64,000 nucleotides of DNA from the NCBI RefSeq assembly GCF_031628175.1, contig NZ_JAVLVT010000005.1, positions 434,001-498,000 on the forward strand, given 5' to 3'. Under the pieces are notes generated by a model. It saw nothing but the letters and a program-made list of their open reading frames with translations, searched no databases and was not told the DNA's origin. This stretch comes from Lipingzhangella_A rawalii. GTDB lineage: Bacteria > Actinomycetota > Actinomycetes > Streptosporangiales > Streptosporangiaceae. Of the stretch, positions 7,859 to 15,618 are shown one piece after another. Within the stretch, counting starts at the first letter, position 1. Each line of letters begins with the position of its first letter. The position numbers and the translations under genes are program-made.

Positions 7859-8744
7859 CGGGCAGTCCTCCGAGCTGGGTGGCGTCAAGGGTGTCGCGCC
7901 CGGACCCGACTCCGGTGGGCCCGGCATGCGGGTGGATGTGCTCGTGGCCGGGGGCGGCGCAGTCTCCGGTCGGCTGGGGTGGGGGACCGTCGTGGGTGAT
8001 CCGCCCATCGGACAGCACCACGGCGCGGTGTACCAACGGTGCCAGGGGGCCAAGCTCGTGGAGCACGAGCACAATGGTGTAGCCCCGGTGGGTCAGGCGT
8101 TCCAGGGCGTCGGCCAGGGCCTGCTGATTGGCGGCGTCCACCCCGGCCATGGGCTCGTCGAGGAGGAGGGTGTCCGGCCCTCCGGCGAGGGCGCGCGCGA
8201 TGAGGACACGTTGCTGTTGGCCGCCCGAGAGCTCGTGCACCGAGCGGTTGGCCAAGGTGGTCAGACCCATACTGTCCAGCGCCTCGGTGACGAGTCTGCG
8301 GTCGTCCCGAGCCCCCGTTCTCAGGATCCGTCGCAGCAGCGGGCGGGACCAGTGGCGAGCTATTCCGCCCGAGGCGACAACCTCGCCCACGGTGGCGGGA
8401 ACACCGCCGCCGGCAGCCAGACGTTGGGGTACGTAGCCGATGCGCGGCCATTGACGGAATCGGCGCAGTGGCGTGCCGTGGATCTCCACACTGCCTGAGG
8501 TCAGGGGAACGATGCCGAGCAGGGCCCGCATCAGGGTGGACTTGCCCGAACCGTTCGCTCCCATGACGGCCACGGTCTCGCCGGTGCAGATGTCCACGGA
8601 TATGTTCCGCAGCACCGGTGTGTGTTCGTATCCGGCGACGGCGTGGCGCATTCGGATCGCGGGCGTCCCCGACGTGGCGGACTCGGAAGCGGCACCGGGT
8701 GGTGCGCCGAGGTCGAACTGGACGGGTGAGGAGTCGACGGACAC
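7851..8744 (-). CDS. znuC: Zinc ABC transporter ATP-binding protein ZnuC
   Basis: 297-residue ATPase with Walker A GANGSGKST, signature LSGGQQQR and Walker B LLLDEPMAG, followed by the switch His in LVLHELG. Linkage to znuB and zur and a Zur operator 15 bases before its start identify zinc as substrate. GTG at 8744 is preferred because the operator lies immediately upstream. An Ala/Gly-rich N-terminal extension of about 45 residues precedes the ABC domain, and the C-terminus runs about 50 residues past it with several His residues, possibly a metal-binding tail. Confidence 0.92.
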   Translation of the reverse strand: MSVDSSPVQFDLGAPPGAASESATSGTPAIRMRHAVAGYEHTPVLRNISVDICTGETVAVMGANGSGKSTLMRALLGIVPLTSGSVEIHGTPLRRFRQWPRIGYVPQRLAAGGGVPATVGEVVASGGIARHWSRPLLRRILRTGARDDRRLVTEALDSMGLTTLANRSVHELSGGQQQRVLIARALAGGPDTLLLDEPMAGVDAANQQALADALERLTHRGYTIVLVLHELGPLAPLVHRAVVLSDGRITHDGPPPQPTGDCAAPGHEHIHPHAGPTGVGSGRDTLDATQLGGLPGA

Positions 8745-8758
8745 GATTCCAGTCTGCC

Positions 8759-8777
8759 GACAACGAAAATGGTTGTC
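8759..8777. promoter_or_regulatory. Zur operator upstream of znuC
   Basis: GACAAC-N7-GTTGTC with an AT-rich centre, 15 bases before the znuC start. Its form matches actinobacterial Zur boxes (palindrome with a central ATTTTC/GAAAAT), and the downstream genes are znuC, znuB and zur. It overlaps the stop codon of the preceding minus-strand gene. Confidence 0.75.
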
Positions 8778-9129
8778 AAAATAGTCCGGTTTGTGCTGTC
8801 GCCAGTGCCGCAAGAATCCCCACGGCCAGGCAGCGCACCGTTCGGTGACCGGTGTCCAGCCGGGGCCAGGCCAGAAACGCCAGCCAGGCGATAGCCAGCG
8901 CCAGCAGTGTCAGGAGGAGCGCGCCGACGATCCCAGAGACCAACAGGCCGCCCAACAGGAGTCCCGCCAGGGTCACTGGGAGGAGCCATGCCGGAGCCTG
9001 ATGCAGCCACACCAGCACGGTCGCGCTGCGACGTTCGATCTCGGTTCGCAGGGCACCGGCATTGGGGGTGTAGAAGGTGTCTCCCGAGGGCAGTGGCCGT
9101 GGGGGCCGGCGACGGTGGTTGCCGAACAC
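8776..9129 (-). CDS. Small membrane protein, DUF6703-like
   Basis: 117 residues: a basic N-terminus (FGNHRRRPPRPLPSG), then a hydrophobic region with about three membrane segments (roughly 43-60, 62-82 and 95-112). It is recognised as an actinobacterial family of unknown function commonly found near glyS; I do not know its role. GTG 9129 is chosen because AGGAG lies just upstream and the conserved FGNHRR start follows; the open frame extends further upstream without support. Its TGA overlaps the Zur operator of znuC, so read-through into znuC is possible. Confidence 0.6.
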   Translation of the reverse strand: MFGNHRRRPPRPLPSGDTFYTPNAGALRTEIERRSATVLVWLHQAPAWLLPVTLAGLLLGGLLVSGIVGALLLTLLALAIAWLAFLAWPRLDTGHRTVRCLAVGILAALATAQTGLF

Positions 9130-9156
9130 GGGACTCCTAGCGTGGTCTGGCTCTGC

Positions 9157-9181
9157 CCCGCCCGCGGGAATCGCGGGCGGG
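9157..9181. other. Stem-loop in the divergent promoter region
   Basis: A 10-bp perfect stem (9157-9166 with 9172-9181) and 5-base loop lie between a minus-strand gene starting at 9129 and a plus-strand gene starting at 9285. It would fall in the 5' leader of the minus-strand transcript. Function unknown. Confidence 0.45.
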
Positions 9182-9270
9182 CGGTCGTCTGTGGCCCAGA
9201 CTAGCTCTGCCCGGGGTTCGGGGGGTGGGCATCGGGGCCCGCGAGATCTGGCCCGGCCGGTGCGGTGGGC

Positions 9271-9276
9271 TAGGCT
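9271..9276 (+). promoter_or_regulatory. -10 element (TAGGCT) of a leaderless gene
   Basis: TAGGCT ends 8 bases before the ATG at 9285, which would place the transcription start at the ATG. No ribosome-binding site precedes that ATG. Confidence 0.45.
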
Positions 9277-9284
9277 GGCGCGCA

Positions 9285-9587
9285 ATGATCGTCGTCACCC
9301 GGCACAGCGTGTCCTCCGATCCGGAGGCCACCGCGGAGTTCCAACAGCAGGCCCGCACTGTTCTCGAGGCGTTCGCAGAGTGTGCCGGCTACCAGCGGGG
9401 CACACTCGCCCGTTGTGCTGATGATCCGCAGCTGTGGACGATCGTCACCGAATGGGCGGGACCGGGCTATTATCGCCGAGCTCTGTCGGCGTTCTCCGTG
9501 CGGATGGTTGCCGTGCCCCTGCTGTCCGAGGCCTGGGACGAGCCCTCGGCCTTCGAGAAGTGGGTGGAGGTGCCCTCGGCCTCCTGA
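9285..9587 (+). CDS. Antibiotic biosynthesis monooxygenase (ABM) domain protein
   Basis: A 100-residue single-domain protein, MIVVTRHSV followed by a ferredoxin-like alpha-beta fold and a C-terminal SAFEKWVEV. Stand-alone ABM proteins are small dimers that include quinol and haem monooxygenases, but many have no known substrate. The ATG at 9285 lies 8 bases after a TAGGCT -10 element, so it is probably translated from a leaderless transcript; the frame extends upstream without support. Its conserved position before glyS suggests a general actinobacterial function rather than antibiotic synthesis. Confidence 0.7.
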   Translation: MIVVTRHSVSSDPEATAEFQQQARTVLEAFAECAGYQRGTLARCADDPQLWTIVTEWAGPGYYRRALSAFSVRMVAVPLLSEAWDEPSAFEKWVEVPSAS

Positions 9588-9785
9588 GGCCCCGGCTGTC
9601 GAGCCGGACGTCTCGTGTCGGGCCGGCCTCCTCGCGGCCGAGGGTGTGCTCCCAAGCAGGGTACGCAGTGTTCGGAACTGGTGCGCAGGGTGCTCGCATG
9701 TCCAATAAGCTGGACCTTTCGACACGTTACGCATCGCGTTCCCGCGATCCACCGACCGCCAGCCGGATGGAGAGTCAGTACAGCT

Positions 9786-11174
9786 ATGGCCGTCAAGTCA
9801 GAGACCGTGGACGCCCTCGTCAACCTGGCAAAGCGCCGGGGCCTGGTCTACCCCTCGAGCGAGATCTACGGAGGGCTGCGCTCCGCCTGGGACTACGGCC
9901 CACTGGGTGTCGAGCTCAAGAGCAACATCAAGCGCCAGTGGTGGCGTGCCATGGTGCAGCAGCGCGAGGATGTGGTTGGACTCGACTCCAGCGTGATCCT
10001 GGCGCGGCAGGTGTGGGAGGCCTCGGGACACGTCGAGGCGTTCGTGGATCCGCTGACCGAGTGCATGTCCTGCCATAAGCGCTTCCGGTCTGACCACCTT
10101 CTGGAGGCTTTCCAGGAGCGGCACGGCCGCGTTCCGGTGGAGGGACTGGCCGAGATCCCCTGTCCGAACTGTGGCGCCAAGCGGTCGTTCACCGAGTCCC
10201 GGATGTTCAACGCACTCCTGCGGACCTACATCGGGCCGGTCCAGGATGAGTCCGGGCTGACCTATCTTCGACCGGAGACGGCCCAGGGCATCTTCATCAA
10301 CTTCCTCAACGTGCAGCAGTCCTCCCGTAAGAAGGTCCCCTTCGGCATCGGACAGGTCGGCAAGTCCTTCCGTAACGAGATCACCCCGGGCAACTTCATT
10401 TTCCGAACGCGTGAGTTCGAGCAGATGGAGATGGAGTTCTTCTGCGTCCCCGGGACGGACGAGGACTGGCACCAGCACTGGATCGACACGCGCCTCGAGT
10501 GGTATCTGGATCTGGGAATCAATCGGGACCACCTGCGGCTGTACGAGCATCCCCAGGACAAGCTGGCCCACTATGCCAAACGCACCGTCGACATTGAGTA
10601 CCGCTACAACTTCACCGGCCTGGAGTGGGGCGAGTTGGAGGGTATCGCCAACCGCACCGACTACGATCTCAAGACCCACGCCGAACATTCGGGCGCGGAC
10701 CTATCCTTCTTCGATCAGGAGTCGGGCAACCGCTACATTCCCTACGTCGTCGAGCCGGCCGCCGGTGTGGACCGTGCGATGCTGACGTTTCTCCTGGACG
10801 CCTACACCGTCGACGAGGCTCCCAACAACAAGGGAAAGCTGGAGAAGCGGACCTACCTGCGGCTGGACCCGCGGCTGGCCCCGGTCAAGGCGGCCGTGTT
10901 GCCCTTGTCGCGCAACTCCGAGCTGTCGCCGCGCGCCCGGGAACTGGCGCAGCGCCTGCGGGCCAGGTGGAACGTCGAGTTCGACGATGCGGGTGCGATC
11001 GGTCGGCGTTACCGGCGGCAGGACGAGATCGGCACACCGTTCTGTATCACGGTGGACTTCGACACCCTGGAGGACGAGTCCGTCACGGTGCGGGAACGGG
11101 ATTCGATGAGCCAGGTGCGGGTCTCGCTGGACAAGGTCGAGACCTACCTCATCGAACGTCTTCCGGGCTGCTGA
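9786..11174 (+). CDS. glyS: Glycyl-tRNA synthetase (class II, homodimeric type)
   Basis: A 462-residue cytoplasmic enzyme that charges tRNA-Gly. It is the single-chain eukaryote/actinobacterial type, not the alpha2beta2 type. Visible blocks are SSEIYGGLRSAWDYGPLGVELK at the N-terminus (motif 1 region), a zinc site with CMSCHKRF and CPNCG, motif 2 as FRNEITPGNFIFRTREFEQMEMEFF, motif 3 as GVDRAMLTFLLDAY, and a C-terminal anticodon-binding domain (about 360-462). ATG 9786 is the family start; the longer frame lacks support. A strong stem-loop follows. Confidence 0.96.
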   Translation: MAVKSETVDALVNLAKRRGLVYPSSEIYGGLRSAWDYGPLGVELKSNIKRQWWRAMVQQREDVVGLDSSVILARQVWEASGHVEAFVDPLTECMSCHKRFRSDHLLEAFQERHGRVPVEGLAEIPCPNCGAKRSFTESRMFNALLRTYIGPVQDESGLTYLRPETAQGIFINFLNVQQSSRKKVPFGIGQVGKSFRNEITPGNFIFRTREFEQMEMEFFCVPGTDEDWHQHWIDTRLEWYLDLGINRDHLRLYEHPQDKLAHYAKRTVDIEYRYNFTGLEWGELEGIANRTDYDLKTHAEHSGADLSFFDQESGNRYIPYVVEPAAGVDRAMLTFLLDAYTVDEAPNNKGKLEKRTYLRLDPRLAPVKAAVLPLSRNSELSPRARELAQRLRARWNVEFDDAGAIGRRYRRQDEIGTPFCITVDFDTLEDESVTVRERDSMSQVRVSLDKVETYLIERLPGC

Positions 11175-11216
11175 GCCGCCAGGAGCCCGTCTGTTTCACC
11201 TGGCTGGTCAATGGTG

Positions 11217-11259
11217 GGAGGCGGCCGGACCCGGGGGGATATGGTCTCCGGCCGCCTCC
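11217..11259. terminator. glyS terminator
   Basis: A 13-bp perfect stem (11217-11229 with 11247-11259) lies 43 bases after the glyS stop. A second overlapping hairpin with GGAGGCAC and GTGCCTCC arms follows at about 11260-11288. Confidence 0.7.
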
Positions 11260-11430
11260 GGAGGCACACCGTCCCGGTGGTGCCTCCGTGCCGAACCTAT
11301 CGGCTCTCGCGGGACTCGTTGAGTGGTTTCTGCGGAGTTCTCCCCGCGTGTAAGCGAATCGTGACCAACGAGTGTGTTCGTGGGGATCAATCCCCCACTC
11401 AGGCGCCTGTGTCGGGCTGGGACGGGGGTG

Positions 11431-12132
11431 TCAGGTCGCAGTCGTGTACACCAGGAAGGACACCGCGACGTACTGGCACACGAAGGCCACCACGGTCAGG
11501 GCGTGGAACACCTCGTGGAACCCGAACCAGCCCGGGTGGGGGTCGGGCCATCGGGACGCGTAGGTGACAGCGCCCAGGCTGTAGAGGACTCCGCCGACCA
11601 ACACCAGAATCCACACGACGGTGGGCGTGGCCAGCACCAGGTCCCGGGCGAACACAACGGCGATCCACCCCAGCGCCAGGTAGCAGATGGTGGACAGCCA
11701 GCGGGGAGCGCTGGGCCAGCACACCGTGAAGGTGACCCCGATCAGGGCGGCCGTCCAGACGGTTCCCAGCATCCACTGGCGTAGCGGACCAGACAGCGCC
11801 AACACGAGGAATGGGGTGTAGGTGCCGGCGATGATCAGGTAGATGTTCGCGTGGTCCAGGCGGCGGAGTAGGGAGTGGGGGACCGGGGACCAACGCCCCA
11901 GGTGATAGGCGGCCGAGACCGCGAACAGCAGAACCGCCGTGGCGGCATAGATTCCACTCGCCGCACGTGCTGCCGGGGTGGGAGACAGCACGATCAACAC
12001 GATGCCCGCCGCCATAGCCAGGGGGGTGGTGCCCAGGTGCAGCCAGCCCCGCAGCCGCGGACGGTGGGGATGGTGGCCGGACGGCCGGTCGGCCACCGGG
12101 GGCCGGGTGGGTGACGTGTCCGTGGACGACAT
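11431..12132 (-). CDS. trhA: PAQR-family membrane homeostasis protein TrhA (hemolysin III-like)
   Basis: 233 residues with seven predicted membrane segments. HlyIII/PAQR signatures are SAAYHLGRWSP, LDHANIYLIIAGTYTP and FGFHEVFHALTVVAF, whose His and Asp residues form the metal site of the family. Bacterial members have been linked to membrane-energy and lipid homeostasis; the older hemolysin name is doubtful. ATG 12132 is chosen because GGAGCAC precedes it. Upstream lie a perfect 34-bp palindrome and a separate 8-bp inverted repeat that could be its operator. It is divergent from ppdK. Confidence 0.9.
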   Translation of the reverse strand: MSSTDTSPTRPPVADRPSGHHPHRPRLRGWLHLGTTPLAMAAGIVLIVLSPTPAARAASGIYAATAVLLFAVSAAYHLGRWSPVPHSLLRRLDHANIYLIIAGTYTPFLVLALSGPLRQWMLGTVWTAALIGVTFTVCWPSAPRWLSTICYLALGWIAVVFARDLVLATPTVVWILVLVGGVLYSLGAVTYASRWPDPHPGWFGFHEVFHALTVVAFVCQYVAVSFLVYTTAT

Positions 12133-12153
12133 GTGCTCCTCAGTCCGGGTCGT

Positions 12154-12187
12154 GGCCGGGGTGCCGTGGCGCCACGGCACCCCGGCC
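12154..12187. repeat. Perfect 34-bp palindrome upstream of trhA
   Basis: Positions 12154-12170 are the exact reverse complement of 12171-12187 with no spacer. It begins 22 bases upstream of the trhA ATG and would form a GC-rich hairpin at the start of the trhA mRNA, or act as a protein site or a terminator for transcription entering from the right. Confidence 0.7.
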
Positions 12188-12208
12188 GTGCGCTCCGCCG
12201 CCCACCGT

Positions 12209-12228
12209 AACCTACGCAACCGTAGGTT
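12209..12228. promoter_or_regulatory. Inverted repeat AACCTACG-CAAC-CGTAGGTT, possible repressor site
   Basis: An 8-bp perfect inverted repeat with a 4-base spacer, about 77 bases upstream of trhA. Its size and symmetry suit a TetR- or MarR-type regulator, but no such gene is adjacent. On the minus strand it also includes TAGGTT, which could be a -10 element. Confidence 0.4.
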
Positions 12229-12411
12229 TTGGCTGGGTGCGGAGTGAGACCTTCCTCCCATCGAAATTGGTCCAGTCCTGTTCCGCTGGCGCGGAATGCG
12301 TGTCCTGCTCCGGGGTCATGTGAGGATTCACGCTGTGACCTGCGTCATTGTCGATGGGTTCGGGATGATGGTTCGGAATGCGTTGGCAGTGCGCGCGCAT
12401 CATGTATAGAC

Positions 12412-12429
12412 CTTTGGTCCATACCAAAG
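12412..12429. promoter_or_regulatory. GntR/HutC-type operator upstream of ppdK
   Basis: CTTTGGT-CCAT-ACCAAAG, a perfect 7-bp inverted repeat. The TGGTC-N-ACCA core resembles the DasR responsive element of streptomycetes (TGGTCTAGACCA). It lies about 131 bases before the ppdK start. The identity of the bound regulator is inferred. Confidence 0.5.
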
Positions 12430-12559
12430 AATAGGGTTTGCGCTGGAAAAACGTGGAGAAGGCGATGGGGTGAGGAGCCCGAGAATGGCTGCGGGGTACA
12501 GTCGCGCCATTCGCGACGCGATGTCCACGTCGCCATCCAGCACAGCGAAGGAGCTTCCC

Positions 12560-15253
12560 GTGCCGAAGTACGTGTACGACTTCACCGAGGGGAACAAGGA
12601 TCTCAAGGACCTCCTCGGCGGGAAGGGCGCGAACCTCGCCGAGATGACGAATCTCGGGCTTCCGGTCCCGCCCGGTTTCACGGTCACCACGGAGGCATGC
12701 CGGTACTACCTGGAACACCACGAGCTGCCCGAGGGGCTGGACACCGAGATCGAGGAGCACCTCGCGGTCCTGGAGACGACCATGGGCAAACAGCTGGGGC
12801 AGCCGGACGATCCCCTGCTGGTGAGTGTCCGGTCGGGCGCCCGCTACTCGATGCCGGGGATGATGGAAACCGTTCTCAACGTCGGGTTGAACGACGACTC
12901 GGTGGTCGGTCTCGCCGCTCAGTCCGGGGACGCCCGGTTCGCCTGGGACTCCTACCGGCGTCTGATCCAGATGTTCGGGCGAACTGTCCTCGAGGTGGAC
13001 GGCGAGCTGTTCGAGGACGCAATCTCCGCAGTGAAGCACGACCGTGGCCTCACCGAGGACGTGGAGCTGACCGCCACTGACTGGCAGTCACTCGTGACCA
13101 CCTTCAAGGAGATCGTCCGCCAGGAAACGGGACGGAGCTTTCCCGAGGACCCCCGCCAGCAGCTACGGGAGGCCGCCCTCGCGGTGTTCGAGTCCTGGAA
13201 CACGCCCCGCGCCGCCCTATACCGGCGCCAGGAACGGATCCCGGTTTCGGCCGGCACGGCCGTCAATGTCTGTGCGATGGTGTTCGGGAACCTCGGGCCG
13301 GACTCGGGAACCGGAGTGGCCTTCACCCGCGACCCTGCCACCGGCCAGCAGGGCGTCTACGGCGACTACCTCAGCAACGCCCAGGGGGAGGATGTCGTGG
13401 CCGGTATCCGTAACACGGTTCCACTCGCGGACCTGGCCACCATCGATCCCGACAGTTACTCCGAGCTGCTCGCCATCATGGAGCGGCTGGAGAATCACTA
13501 CCGGGACCTGTGCGACATCGAGTTCACGATCGAGCGGGGCAAGCTGTGGATGCTCCAGACCAGGGTCGGCAAGCGTACCGCCGCAGCCGCCTTCCGGATC
13601 GCCAACCAGTTGCTGGACCAGGGGTTGATCACCCTGGACGAGGCGGTGCAGCGGGTGACCGGCGAGCAGCTGGCCCAGCTCATGTTCCCGCGCTTCGATG
13701 AGGAGCCTGCCGGGGGCGCCCCCCGGCAACGGATCGGTCGAGGGATGAACGCATCGCCCGGGGCTGCGGTCGGCAAGGTCGTCTTCGACTCCTACACCGC
13801 GATCAAGTGGTCCCGCAGCGGTGAGGACGTGATTCTGGTCCGGCGCGAAACCAACCCGGATGATCTGGAGGGCATGATCGCCGCACGCGGCATCCTCACC
13901 AGTCGCGGCGGTAAGACCTCGCACGCGGCGGTTGTGGCCCGCGGCATGGGCAAGACCTGCGTCTGTGGCGCCGAAGAGCTGGACGTGGACACCAAGAATC
14001 GCCGGATGAGGACACCTGGTGGTGCGGTGGTCGAAGAGGGCGATGTCATTTCCATCGACGGCACCAGCGGGGAGGTCTATCTTGGAGCGGTTCCGGTAAC
14101 CGACTCCCCGGTGGTGCGCTACTTCGACGGCCAGCTCGATCCGGCATCCGACGAAGCCGACGATCTGGTTCGGGCCGTGGACCGGCTCATGCACTACGTT
14201 GACGCCGCGCGGCACCTGTACGTGCGCGCGAACGCCGACACACCGCAGGACGCAGCCCGCGCCCGGCGGATGGGTGCGCAGGGTATCGGCCTGTGCCGCA
14301 CGGAGCACATGTTCCTGGGAGACCGACGCTCCCTGGTGGAGCGGCTCATCCTGGCCGACACCGATACCGAACGGGACGAGGCCCTGGCCGCACTGCTGCC
14401 ACTCCAGCGCGCGGACTTCACCGGGATCTTCGAAGCCATGGACGGTCTCCCGGTCACCGTGCGGCTCCTGGACCCACCCCTGCACGAGTTCTTGCCCGAT
14501 ATCACGGAACTGTCGGTCCGCGTTGCTGTTGCCGAGGCCCGCGGCGAGGCCCGGGAGAACGATCTGCGACTGTTGCAGGCCGTGCACCGGTTGCACGAGC
14601 AGAACCCGATGCTCGGGCTGCGCGGGGTGCGCCTCGGCTTGGTGGTTCCCGGGCTGTTCACGATGCAGGTACGGGCCATCGCCCAGGCCGCGGCGGACCG
14701 GATCGAGTCCGGGGGGCGGCCGTGCCCGGAGATCATGATTCCACTCGTGGGTACCGTCCAGGAGTTGGAGATCATCACGGAGGAGGCGCAGCAGGTCCTG
14801 GGTGAGGTCGCCGACGAGCGCGGCGTGCAGCTGGATATTGCACTCGGCACGATGATCGAGCTTCCCCGGGCCGCGCTCACCGCTGGCCAGATCGCCGAAA
14901 GCGCGGATTTCTTCTCGTTCGGCACCAACGACCTCACCCAGACCGTGTGGGGCTTCTCCCGGGACGATGTCGAGGCGTCCTTCTTCTCCTCCTACCTGGA
15001 GAAGGGAGTCTTTGGTGTGTCTCCGTTCGAGTCGTTGGACACGGATGGGGTCGGCCGGCTGATCCAGCTGGCGGTGGACGAGGGACGCGCCGCCAAGAGC
15101 GACATCAAATTGGGCGTGTGCGGCGAACACGGGGGAGATCCGGTCTCGGTGCGTTTCTTCCATGCAGCGGGTCTCGACTATGTGTCCTGCTCACCGTTCC
15201 GGGTTCCGGTGGCACGATTGGAGGCGGGACGCGCGGCCGGGCACGCAGAGTAG
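12560..15253 (+). CDS. ppdK: Pyruvate, phosphate dikinase
   Basis: 897 residues, normal for PPDK. It interconverts pyruvate, ATP and phosphate with phosphoenolpyruvate, AMP and diphosphate. In order: the N-terminal ATP-grasp nucleotide domain (YDFTEGNKDLKDLLGGKGANLAEM at the start), the swivelling phospho-His domain with GGKTSHAAVVARGMGK (His455), and the C-terminal PEP/pyruvate barrel with FGTNDLTQ and the catalytic Cys854 in GVCGEHGGD. GTG 12560 is chosen because AAGGAG precedes it and the family starts with PKYVYDF. A possible GntR-type operator lies upstream, hinting at carbon-source control. Confidence 0.96.
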   Translation: MPKYVYDFTEGNKDLKDLLGGKGANLAEMTNLGLPVPPGFTVTTEACRYYLEHHELPEGLDTEIEEHLAVLETTMGKQLGQPDDPLLVSVRSGARYSMPGMMETVLNVGLNDDSVVGLAAQSGDARFAWDSYRRLIQMFGRTVLEVDGELFEDAISAVKHDRGLTEDVELTATDWQSLVTTFKEIVRQETGRSFPEDPRQQLREAALAVFESWNTPRAALYRRQERIPVSAGTAVNVCAMVFGNLGPDSGTGVAFTRDPATGQQGVYGDYLSNAQGEDVVAGIRNTVPLADLATIDPDSYSELLAIMERLENHYRDLCDIEFTIERGKLWMLQTRVGKRTAAAAFRIANQLLDQGLITLDEAVQRVTGEQLAQLMFPRFDEEPAGGAPRQRIGRGMNASPGAAVGKVVFDSYTAIKWSRSGEDVILVRRETNPDDLEGMIAARGILTSRGGKTSHAAVVARGMGKTCVCGAEELDVDTKNRRMRTPGGAVVEEGDVISIDGTSGEVYLGAVPVTDSPVVRYFDGQLDPASDEADDLVRAVDRLMHYVDAARHLYVRANADTPQDAARARRMGAQGIGLCRTEHMFLGDRRSLVERLILADTDTERDEALAALLPLQRADFTGIFEAMDGLPVTVRLLDPPLHEFLPDITELSVRVAVAEARGEARENDLRLLQAVHRLHEQNPMLGLRGVRLGLVVPGLFTMQVRAIAQAAADRIESGGRPCPEIMIPLVGTVQELEIITEEAQQVLGEVADERGVQLDIALGTMIELPRAALTAGQIAESADFFSFGTNDLTQTVWGFSRDDVEASFFSSYLEKGVFGVSPFESLDTDGVGRLIQLAVDEGRAAKSDIKLGVCGEHGGDPVSVRFFHAAGLDYVSCSPFRVPVARLEAGRAAGHAE

Positions 15254-15618
15254 CTCGCCAGCAGCTCGGTAATTCGGCCGTGGTGGTTGCTGGTGGAGGC
15301 GTCCCCAGGGCCGCCTCCACCAGCGCCACCGCGCCCCGCGGGGTGGGCTTGAGGCGGTTCAGGCCGCTGGGGGTAGGGGGGCCACACAGTCCCTGGGGTG
15401 GGTAAAGGCTGGTGGGAGCTGGGGCGCGCTGCACGGGGACCCCAGCCGCCATCCGCGCACCGGGCTGGACCGGAGCCGACGTGGGTGCAGCCGCGGTACG
15501 GGAGTGAGAAGGTGCCACCTGTGTGGCCCCGTACGTCTCCTTTGGGGTTTCGACGGGCAGTCCACCCGATTCTTGGCTATTCTCAATCGAGATGTTGACA
15601 CAGAGCAGGGGGTGAGAC
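15254..15618. other. 365-base intergenic region after ppdK
   Basis: The first 75 bases hold the ppdK terminator. The remainder is G-rich on the plus strand (runs such as GGGGGTAGGGGGG near 15370) with no convincing gene in any frame. An AT-richer stretch at about 15570-15600 probably contains the promoter of the YdcF-type gene. Confidence 0.55.
15289..15324. terminator. ppdK terminator
   Basis: A 13-bp perfect stem (15289-15301 with 15312-15324) and 10-base loop, 36 bases after the ppdK stop. Confidence 0.7.

Larger units (their letters stand above)
12133..12559. other. 427-base divergent intergenic region between trhA and ppdK
   Basis: No convincing gene. It holds the trhA-proximal 34-bp palindrome (12154-12187), an 8-bp inverted repeat with CGTAGGTT arms (12209-12228), and a GntR-type palindrome (12412-12429) on the ppdK side. 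The stretch around 12400-12450 is clearly more AT-rich than its surroundings, as expected for a promoter. Confidence 0.6.

Noticed and set aside
13217..15163. Long open frame (648 codons) on the minus strand
   Set aside because: It is fully antisense to ppdK, has no family resemblance and is a product of GC-rich codon use.
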